From the NCBI RefSeq assembly GCF_000182925.2, contig NC_026504.1:434001-498000 (forward strand): DNA of 64,000 bases, written 5' to 3'. Position 1 is the stretch's first letter, and each line of letters begins with the position of its first letter. A program made the position numbers and the translations under genes. This document shows, piece after piece, positions 55,592 to 64,000 of the stretch. The notes beneath the pieces were generated by a model, which was not told the origin of the DNA, searched no databases, and worked only from the letters and a program-made list of their open reading frames with translations. Source of the DNA: Neurospora crassa OR74A. Lineage: Eukaryota > Ascomycota > Sordariomycetes > Sordariales > Sordariaceae.

Positions 55592-58500
55592 TGGTGATGG
55601 AGGGGAGGGACAAACTTGAGTAGGACTAGGAGAGATGCAGTTGGGACTAAGGAAAGTGTTGGGATGGGTGGATGTTTCTTTTTGAGCGAGTGGGATACAA
55701 TAGAGGTACCTATGGAAGCGATGTTTGTTAGATCTTTGATGGCCGGCAGGAGAATATGAAAGAGGTTGTGATCGTGACCGGTGGCTACCGTCGCTACCTG
55801 GTGTTTGCGTGTGCACGTGTGCTTTTTCACGCAAGTAAACACTGACTCTTTGCAGGCAAAGAGAGAACGAGAAAGATCTGTGTTTGTGAGCCCAAGCAGT
55901 GGAACCTACTTGAGAGCTTCTGCGCAGATATTGATCTGATCAAAGTCTCGCCCGTCAAGGTATGCTCCTTCCATCCTTCGATTCTTCTCTTCACCGCAAG
56001 TGCTAACCGTTTCTCGGCCTTGCTCTCACCGGGAGTGTAGCTCACCATGGGAAGAAGAACGATAGTAGGACGACTGCCTATACTTTGAACGACGACTTCC
56101 ATCATCCTCTCCATTGAGGGAGCTCACCGTTCATCATCTCAACTCACGCATGCTCTCCTTTCAACAGCGCCCGCTCTTCACCGATTAAAGCGGTCGACCG
56201 CTGTAACCAAGTCCGACTGTTGCAAAAGACAAACAAAACCTGCCGTCTTTTCTCGCAAATGTGCTTTTCTGTCCATAACCCTTCCTGCCAAAAAGCAAAT
56301 TCTTTCCTTTTGACTTGGGACACCTGGACGATCTCCTGCAGCCACTACTCTCGGCTCTCCTCAATTCCTGAGCCTGTGAAAGTTCTGGAGACGGCTCGAT
56401 ACCTATAAGAAGACTGGTCTTCCCATGGGAGATGAACAATTCTTTTTCCATCCAGATCGGTACCGCTTTCTTACCCCGTTTGTTCATTACTTCGAAGCCC
56501 ACCAATCTTCAACACTTTCAACTTCCAGTTCACGCCTTATTCGAACTTCGCTTCACTGTGTTCATTATAACATCGCCGCTTTCTCATCTACTCTTCTCTT
56601 CTCTTCGAAAGCTCACAAGCCTACAGCACTTCCGCTTCTCAGCTTCTCCCTTCTTCCCCCTTTGCAGGGTCCATGACATGGAACTTCACCGCTTTTCCAT
56701 CATTTTTTCCCCTTCAGACCGACCACGCACCACTCACGCGCTTCGCCAGCAACTTCTCCAAATGAACTCCATGGCTGAACCACTTGCGAAGCACCAACGG
56801 CCTCTGGATCGTTATCGCTTCCAATTTGCGATGGTGCGCATTCCGCGCCAAAGTCTGCACCGAACTCCGTACCGAACTCCTCGTCCTCATGACCTCCGAT
56901 GGCCGGCAACAAGAACGCCAGCAGCATCAACAACAACAACAACAGCAGCGGGAGCAGCAACATCTGGAACGACAGCAGCTGGAACCAAACATCTACACCA
57001 GCTCAGTTTCGAAAACCAGTAGCTGCGGTGCTTCGGTCATCTACGGACGACTTCTGGAAATCCTCTCGACTCATATTTTCCTAGAGGCCTCCTGATTCTG
57101 AAGGTCCCGATCTCGACACCATCCCGGTGCTCTCAGACTTTCATCATCATCACCAGCGGACGAAGAAGACTGGTTATTAGACCAGATTGTTGCGAGTCTC
57201 GCTACAGTAGCTCGCGGCGATCGGAGAGCTGCAAGTCCAACTTGGTGCCGGTGGGAGTTTCGAGGCTTTCCGAAGCAAAGGAGAAGACATGTATAATCGA
57301 GGAAAGCAGGACGTGGACCGGCTTCAGACGGCCAGGCCTCAAGCCAAATCCCAAAGAGCAGTGCCCAACCCGGGACCGGAAGGCGGCTGCTACAAATAGA
57401 ACCTTTCCATGTGGCAGGCGTGCAAATTGTTACGGGACAAATGAACCAAGATCGACTTTGTCACCTGGCGTGCCCGGGAGAACTTCTGCGCAAGAAGGTG
57501 CACTTCGCAGAGGGGACGAAAACCCCCGACGCCGGACACTCTCAAGAGTCCTCTTCGATGTTCTCCTTCCAGAAAGCCAAGGCATGTGCCATAACTTACA
57601 GCTGGGTTGTGATATCATCTCCATGACATATAATCCCAGGGTCCCCACGCCTTTGGAGCAGTCTTGCCGTTTTCACCATCTTTACCCGCTCCATGATTTT
57701 CACCATCCTCAGCTTCACCAAGAGCTGTTCCCTCCAACAAGCGGTCTCCACAAGCAGCTCCCACAACACCCACTGGCAGCTCCCGAAGTATATGACGCAA
57801 TCATCCGATCCGTCATTCTACTACCATCGCAGACACTATCGACACGATCATCGACGATATCAGATTCAAGATCTACGACACAATAAAGCATCTTGACATC
57901 TTTCATCCCGAGGAGATCCCTGTCTGATGATGTAGATCGGCTTTGGCGGGTGCTGATTTAGTGTGCGCGCCCCGCTACACCCTCACCACCAGACCCAACC
58001 CTCCTGCTACTGCCTTTCTGGCTTTCTTGGGAAGGAAGGAAGGAAGAAGGAGGGCCGCTTGGCCAGTATTCTGGCGGCGAAGGCGGCTGCCGAGGAGGAT
58101 GATGAGTAGACAGGTTCCGGACTGATTGGGGATCAGATTGGCACCCACAAGGAACACTTCTGTGCTGGATGCTGGGTACCTACTTGAGATTTTCTTGTGT
58201 TCTTGTTCCATTTCTCTCGGTAAGGTTATGTGGAGTATTCAACCTCTGCCAATCGCCACCGACATGAGGGTGATGATTACCACTAGAGCAAGGGCAGCAA
58301 CCGCAGAACAAGCAGAACCCGCAAATCAACCAGTTTATCGACCCCAATTTCGATGATCCCGAGGGCCACACGCATGATTTGCTCTGCAACCCCCACCCAC
58401 AATCGCCTGGGTGACTTGATCACCGCGCTCACAACGCTCATGTGGGAGACATCTTCCTTTGCCAATACTTCAATAAGCCAAAGAAGTTCAAAAATATGGC

Positions 58501-58611
58501 TGCCATGATCGGAGCGTCAAGTATCATCTCCTGAATATCAGAACGAGGGAAGGGCAGAGACATGGCTTCCCTTCCTGCATTCACTTCCAGCACCATGGCT
58601 ATATCCCATTG
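55592..58611. other. Intergenic with possible decayed coding fragments
   Basis: No intact gene. Several stretches read like protein but switch frame or hit stops. At 56,899-57,081 there is an Asn/Ser-rich stretch followed by TPAQFRKPVAAVLRSSTDDF. At about 57,160-57,270 there is DEEDWLLDQIVASLATVARG. At about 57,220-57,340, in another frame, there is LQVQLGAGGSFEAFRSKGED. At about 57,825-57,930 there is TIDTIIDDIRFKIYDTIKHL. All are on the plus strand and in this order, which suggests one old gene broken by indels. Base composition is normal, so RIP is not the cause. Family not recognised. Confidence 0.35.
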
Positions 58612-58880
58612 GTGCTGTGTGTCGCTTCGTGGCTGTGGAGATCACGGGGTGTTTTGAATGTCTGACCGCAACGCGGCCGTCTCTGTACAGGCACTCATAA
58701 GGCTTTTAGGTGCTGTGTTGTGCATTTGTGTTCGTCGGATTTGTGTTCGGTAGGTTGGCAGGTTGTTTTGAGGGTTTGACCGCAATTCGGCTCTGTACAC
58801 TCAAAAGGCTTGTCGCTCTCGGAGCCAGGGTGCTCAAGAGCCTGGAAAACTTGGGCTGCTCGCTCGCTCGAGTCAGCTTG
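58612..58880 (-). pseudogene. C2H2 zinc-finger protein relic
   Basis: On the minus strand two finger-like segments follow one another. The first starts KPFECTEPNCGQTLKTT and ends in EHKSDEHK, with C-x4-C-x12-H-x4-H spacing. The second has CGQTFKTPRDLHSHEATH, with C-x12-H-x3-H spacing; its first Cys lies in another frame (KPYEC) just before it. A TGA separates the two and TGA also precedes the first, so the copy is disrupted. The linkers KPFEC and KPYEC are typical of tandem C2H2 proteins. It is preceded by ERAAQVFQALEHPGSESD. Most likely the remnant of a larger fungal zinc-finger protein. Confidence 0.5.
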
Positions 58881-61209
58881 CCCAAGTCACCCATCAGTGT
58901 ACTGAGGAGCTCAGTTTCGAGGGAGAGAGAGAGACCCTGAGAAGCACAAGGGCAGACACTGGAATTCCAACTATCACAGTTGGTCGACTCAGACAACCAC
59001 CTCGACATATCGCCTTCAGTTTCCCAACAATCTCAGTGGCGGCTTGCATCGTTCTCTTTGCTTGATGCTACGGGTCGGTTGTGCTCTGCAATTGAACCTC
59101 AAGGAAGGGAAGCAACTGTCCACCGCACTTCCCAAACTAAGAGAGGGGGTTTCTGCTGCCAACTTGATCAACTGGGCATTCAACTGCCCTATCGTGCCTT
59201 TGGCCGCTGTCTATCTCAGGGCCCAACTTCCAACGATGACAGTCGATAGGTAGCGAAAGGGGTCCGCTCCCCTCTTCGCCTGGCGATCGTTCAACGCAAG
59301 AGGCACCACGCAACTTTCAACACCTCACCTGCCAATTCAGCCCCAGTTGGCGACTCCCGTCCTTCACCGGCACTTTCAGGTCCCAAATCAAGCAGCCGCT
59401 CCAAGCGTTTGGTTGATCCCAATCAGTCACAGGTTACTAGGTAGAACGCGGCCGGTCTCAACTTACATGCCGCATGCCATATCGGCATTGGGTTCAATCA
59501 CGTCTGGAACCAAAACACGATTCTCCAGTATATGGGCCGCCTCTATCGGATCGACTAAAATGAGGTGCCGCCATCCGAATCACCCAAGCACCAGAACATT
59601 TGTTGAAGCCCTGGATTAAAGATGAAGCATCAACGGCCTCTGCCATCGCCTTTGCATCTTTGCTCGGGATCCGCCTGAGTTATCCGTGCGGAGAGTCGCC
59701 TGGTTCTCGTTGTATGGCTTCAAAGACGTCGCCCAGCCGGTCGATGTCATGGAAATCTTTCAGCGACAACAATTTCAGTCCCGTTGCGTCCATGTCGGAT
59801 TTGTTGTGCTTGTCGAGGGCCGTGAATGTGGTCGCTCGAAGTGTCGGGATGTTCGAAAAGGCTTGGGCAATTCCCCAGAATTGACGATGAGGAGCTTCAC
59901 TCGTTGTTCCAAGCAATATAAGCGGTGTGTGTGTTTTCTGCGCGCAGTCATCTCCTGGACGCTTTGTAAAGCATACCTCACTGGGCTTCTCCGGGACTGT
60001 ATGTCCGTCGTTCGTTCTCCTTCGTTCACCATAATGCGTTATTAGCAACATCAACGTCAACGGGAAAATGGCCTCCGAGTTAAGCATACCAGGTAGGTAA
60101 TTTGAACACGAAGCCCTCACCCGTTTCGAACACACAATCACAAGCAACTTGGAGAGCCGTTTCCTCCTTCTCTCCCTCTTACCCCATCCAGATGTTCTGG
60201 CATCATAGCTGTCTTCAAATCCAGACCATGGGCGAGGTCTCCAGACGCGGTGAGTTCCCGGACATACGAATCACCACGGTGCCTTCAACGCTGGAATCTT
60301 TTCCCTCCTCTTTGGGACGTGATAGTGTATATTTCATCAATGAAGTGGCGCACGTCTCCGACGCGTCAACACGCTGGTATGTTTGCGTCTGGGAGTGAAG
60401 GTTTTGATAAATGGTTTGGATGAGATGGCCAACGAACGATGAGATGAAAAAGGGAGGATACCTTGCGACGATAGGCTGGTGGCGGTGAATTGCCCATTTC
60501 GTCTGATTCACGTGTGTTGGATCGGTTGGGGCGTTGGTCAATTATCGTCTTGCATATGATGGGTCCAGGGAAGTCGGTCTTGTCTGCCAGATGTTTTCGC
60601 AACGGAGTCTGGAGGGGGCCTGGTGAATTGGTGCCCTGGAGGTTGTGGTGCCTTGGAGAGAGATGGTCTGATTGGCGTCTGAAACGCCGTCGACCCAGGT
60701 TCAAAGACTACGAGAGACGTTGAGAGAAAGAAGTCTACTGTCGAAACCAACTGCCTTGATCGCCAGAGAGGTGCGGCGGCAGGGAGAGGGCAGGTGTCAA
60801 GGCAGATGGCAATCTTCCCTTCCGTCAAAAGGGGTGACTAGCCTAGGGTCTTGTTCACGTCGGTACAGGTAGAAAATTCTAGTCTACCACACTCTTGAAT
60901 TTAGTTTAACTCCTCTAGTCGCCTTTGTATTTGGAGTGCTTTGGTCCAGAACATCGTCCAAAACGCACTTGCGGCAGTGATAACTGTCGACATTGTTGCG
61001 GCGTGGAGCGACATGAAATGAGGTGTGAACAAGAAGAATAACAAAGTTAGGTACTAACGATGTTGAAGAGCAAGGAATCGGGTCGAGAGATTGGGCCCGG
61101 ACGGGAGAGGGAGAGGGAGAGGGATCTTAAGGGGCTAGCTTTCTGGGTGGCCCGCCCAACGGATCGTAGCCCTTCCATGATGACAGGCGCATGGGCATTT
61201 GGCCATTGA
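58881..61209. other. Intergenic, fragmentary frames
   Basis: No intact gene. A minus-strand stretch at 59,680-59,920 reads convincingly (HRQFWGIAQAFSNIPTLRAT, then LLSLKDFHDIDRLGDVFEAI) but is embedded in sequence with stops; it may belong to the same decayed locus as the zinc-finger relic. A GA-rich strip lies at about 61,099-61,120. Confidence 0.35.
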
Positions 61210-61814
61210 ATGCGGAATAGTCGGCCGATGGATGTATTGGAGTATGGTGGAAATATTGCACAGGAAGGAAAGCCCATCGGAAAATTTGACTGCTGGTGGG
61301 CATTCGAGCTGACTGCGCTGACGCTGGAATTCAATATCAGGATGTCGATGTCGGTATGTGGCGGTTTGGTGATGAGAGCGGCCTGGACCGTCTGTGGTTG
61401 CTGGGAGCGGATGCATCCATGGTGAGTTGACTACAATGAGCACTCGTTTCTTTGCCAACTTCCATTCGAGGCACTGGGATGTGATCCAGGTGAAGAGGCT
61501 CGACATGGAACGTTAGGTACCGTGGCCACAATGCCCTCGTTGGAATTACAGACCAGCTTGACAGCTTCCCAAGTGGCAGCCAGAGCAGTTGGAGGTCCAT
61601 CAAACACCATGGAATCCATACCTCAAGCCAAGAACAATATCCTTTGTTCAAAGACGAGCATAGAAGACTGAGCAGAACAGTGGGAGTGGTCACTTGGTGG
61701 ACACTTGGAACAATCGTTGGCTTGCTCGGCACTGTGGTTGGAATCCTACCTCTACTGATCAGAAAGATAATCATCAAGCTGGTACAATCCCGATACGCCA
61801 CCGAAGGACCCTGA
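61210..61814 (+). CDS. Possible two-exon small membrane protein
   Basis: Exon 1 is 61,210-61,421 and exon 2 is 61,517-61,814, joined by a 95-nt intron (GTGAGT..GTTAG). The lengths 212 and 298 keep the frame and give 169 residues. The second exon has no ATG and runs open to a TGA. Exon 1 includes GKFDCWWAFELTALTLEFNI. Exon 2 includes YRGHNALVGITDQLDSFPSG and one hydrophobic segment near the C terminus, WWTLGTIVGLLGTVVGILPL, followed by basic LIRKIIIKL, consistent with a tail-anchored or single-pass membrane protein. A TGA lies immediately before the ATG. It could also be the surviving end of a larger decayed gene. No family recognised. Confidence 0.4.
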
Positions 61815-62238
61815 CACGGGTTTCCCCCGCCTACTCCCGTTGAGGAAGTAGCGCATAGCATTACCCTCTTTGAGGGAAGCAGCAATCCGATCAACGCAGC
61901 CTACTAAAAGCTCGATCGTTTGACGGAATTGTAGAAGAGACACTTAGACAGATCATCAATCAAGACATCTTCTGAGCTACGCTGTCACGCATCAAACACT
62001 GGCTTTATGCAGTGGTAGTGTAGCTCGACTGGATCACCAGACTTTTTGCTCTCGTAGGCTGAGCAGTTCGACGCTATTAAGGACTAGGACATCCTCACAA
62101 CGGCCCCCCCGACACCCGTCCTCTGCGCGAATCTCAGGTAGTCCTGAAGTGCACGAGCAGGCCGACTCTCACTATATACATGGGGATGATGCGGCGGTCC
62201 AAGGTCCCCTGCTCAGAGGGATTCCCTAGCGGCTTTCT

Positions 62239-62275
<37 letters not shown>

Positions 62276-64000
62276 GGAAACATACTGCGAAATGTACCCC
62301 GAAGTTGCATCAGTGCTAAAGCGTTCAGCTGCGGAAATGCGGCTAGTATCTGAGACGTGAAATACATGAAGCGGCTTCAATCGTACATTCCGCTTCACCA
62401 CCACATTACAGCCAGGAAAAAAAAACTCCAGCTCTAGCTAGCGATTCGACTTTGTTCCTGCAACCAGAATTGAAGAGGCAAGCCACGTGCTCCAGTTGCA
62501 TTCAGGGAGCAGCACATATATTGACCGACCCGAGCGGGTTTAAACAAAATGGCGTACTGACAAGAGGGCAGTCAACTGACCACTGACTACCGCGGAAACC
62601 CCAATCAGGCCTACATATATCATTCAACTTTGCGGGTACCTACGTAGGTAGTAGTTTCTATGATTCCACAGACGGAGCGCAGCAGGGGATGATGTGCGGT
62701 ACGGGTAGTAAGTAGCACTGAAGGGAGGGGGGGGGGGTTTTTTTAATGAATACCTACCTCAATGAAAGTATCGAGTTGATGGGCGTGGAGAGAAGTGCGA
62801 GTCCTGTAGAAAGCGGATGATAGGGTACCTAGGTAGTGAGTTGAGGCCGAGGCTGTATATAAAGACTGAGAGGAGTAATTGGACTGGAGTTCCATGTCGG
62901 AACGGGTCCGTAGCCGTAGAAATAAGCGGATAAATGTCGAGAAGGAGATCGGGACTTGAGATGTAAATCTTCCCGATCAGCTTTTCCATCCTGAATTTTT
63001 ATTTTCCCTCTTCAACTTCTTGTGTGACTTTGAGTGTTTCTCCGTTGCCGACAAGGCTGTAAGTTGATATGGGGGGTTAGCTAGCGAGCTGGGATTATCA
63101 TGATAGTTGCTGCGGCAACCCCCCTGTAAATCAACAAACATGGCGATCGTCGTTGAGTCGTTAGGAACATGCAGTTTTGCTTGGTGTATATATGCCAGTC
63201 ATGGATTACAAATTCAGCTGAAACTTGATGTCCCATTGTATTCGACCTCCGCCTTGTCCGTAAAGCATTCAAAGAAGAAGGTCCGGTGAAGTGATACACT
63301 TGTTAGCAATCATCATTGTTGCTCCTCCTTGTTTGCTGCTGTTCCTTGTTCAGGACATGGCAGAGGGTAGTAGAGTGTAAAGGACCAGACCGCCCAGTAT
63401 TGATTAAGACGCATTCTTCGAAGTTTTAGACTTTAGAAGCTGGTTCGAATTCATCTTTGGTGGAACGAAGACGTCAAGGAGTAGAAAAGGAGACAAGTGA
63501 GACATCGGCCAGAGAGTTGACCTCCAGCCCGGCCGTCAAAAGCAAATGGAATCCGGCCTGTCACGGCGGCAGGCAGGCAGGCGCCAAGCCGGCGGAGGGC
63601 CCAGCCTCTACTTAGTTCCAGGGGTGCACGGTCGGGTGTGTGCCCGCCCCTCAATTGGTTGCTGCCCTGTGATGATTCTGGAGGTTCTGTGCCCAGTGAA
63701 GCATGGAACCCTGCTAGGTAAAGTGGAGACGGGACTCCCCGCGTGTGCCATGGCAGCATTTAGGGCGCTGTAACACTCTCCTTACAGTGGCTTCAGGTAC
63801 CTCCAGCACGCCGTCACCTCATGTGGATGTCCACTAACGGCCGCGATCCACAAAATCGACGACTTGGAATCCACTTTGACCACACAGAAGTCAACAAAAG
63901 ATTCTACAACCGGGACTTCCATTGTCACCAGACTGACTGACTGACTGAGTGCCCGTCACTCGAGAGACTGACTGCCATCGGTCCATTGCAACGACACCAC
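61815..64000. other. Intergenic
   Basis: Contains a 33-nt A run (62,240-62,272), acctacgtaggtag near 62,638-62,652, a G run then T run at about 62,727-62,742, and (GACT)n at about 63,932-63,948. No gene is supported to the end of the window. Confidence 0.6.
62240..62272. repeat. Poly-A run, 33 nt
   Basis: Thirty-three uninterrupted A about 425 bp after the possible membrane-protein gene. It could be the tail of a retroposed sequence; no element body is recognised. Confidence 0.9.

Noticed and set aside
56432-57886. Plus frames of 196 and 214 codons as genes
   Set aside because: The protein-like segments in this stretch lie in other frames; these long frames look like shadows of the decayed sequence.
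63443-63455. B-box-like ggttcgaattc
   Set aside because: No A box or cloverleaf partner at the required distance upstream.

Overview
The window comes from a filamentous ascomycete, most likely a sordariomycete close to the Sordariales. Four things point there. Protein genes have short introns (about 60 to 230 nt) with GTRNGT donors and YAG acceptors. The gene set is typical: a Zn2Cys6 regulator, a GH7 cellulase, a 2EXR-family protein and a eukaryotic glutamine synthetase. Intergenic DNA is full of TAGG/ACCT tetranucleotide repeats. A sharply bounded AT-rich block shows the CpA/TpG depletion left by repeat-induced point mutation (RIP). The species cannot be named from sequence alone.

Layout. 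1-919 is the 3' part of a pyruvate dehydrogenase E2 gene. 920-6,500 is gene-poor and rich in 4-bp microsatellites. About 6,525-21,170 is a 14.6-kb AT-rich, RIP-degraded block with three 100-N assembly gaps. It holds two long tandem arrays, intron-like AT elements, protein-like stretches broken by stops, a tRNA-like relic and a 90-bp tandem repeat at its right edge. The block sits between two halves of a 49-bp inverted repeat (48/49 identical), which is the most striking structural signal here. 21,300-26,213 is again intergenic.

The remaining 38 kb is gene-bearing: a three-exon Zn2Cys6 transcription factor (26,214-29,791, +); a very low-complexity predicted membrane protein (31,928-36,238, +) with an unexplained frame break; a small Ser/Thr-rich secreted protein (40,487-41,152, +); a 2EXR-family protein (42,174-43,007, -); a GH7 endoglucanase-like enzyme without a cellulose-binding module (44,093-45,508, -); an ASC-1/TRIP4-like zinc-finger protein (46,473-48,209, +) that shares a 0.96-kb divergent promoter region with the cellulase; glutamine synthetase in nine exons (51,845-53,575, +); and a D-isomer-specific 2-hydroxyacid dehydrogenase (54,304-55,591, +). 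From about 56 to 62 kb the DNA is not AT-rich but holds decayed coding fragments (a C2H2 zinc-finger relic on the minus strand) and one possible small two-exon membrane-protein gene (61,210-61,814, +).

The genes do not form an obvious pathway cluster. E2, glutamine synthetase and the dehydrogenase are housekeeping metabolism; the cellulase and the small secreted protein are exported; the zinc-cluster protein is a regulator with no visible link to its neighbours.
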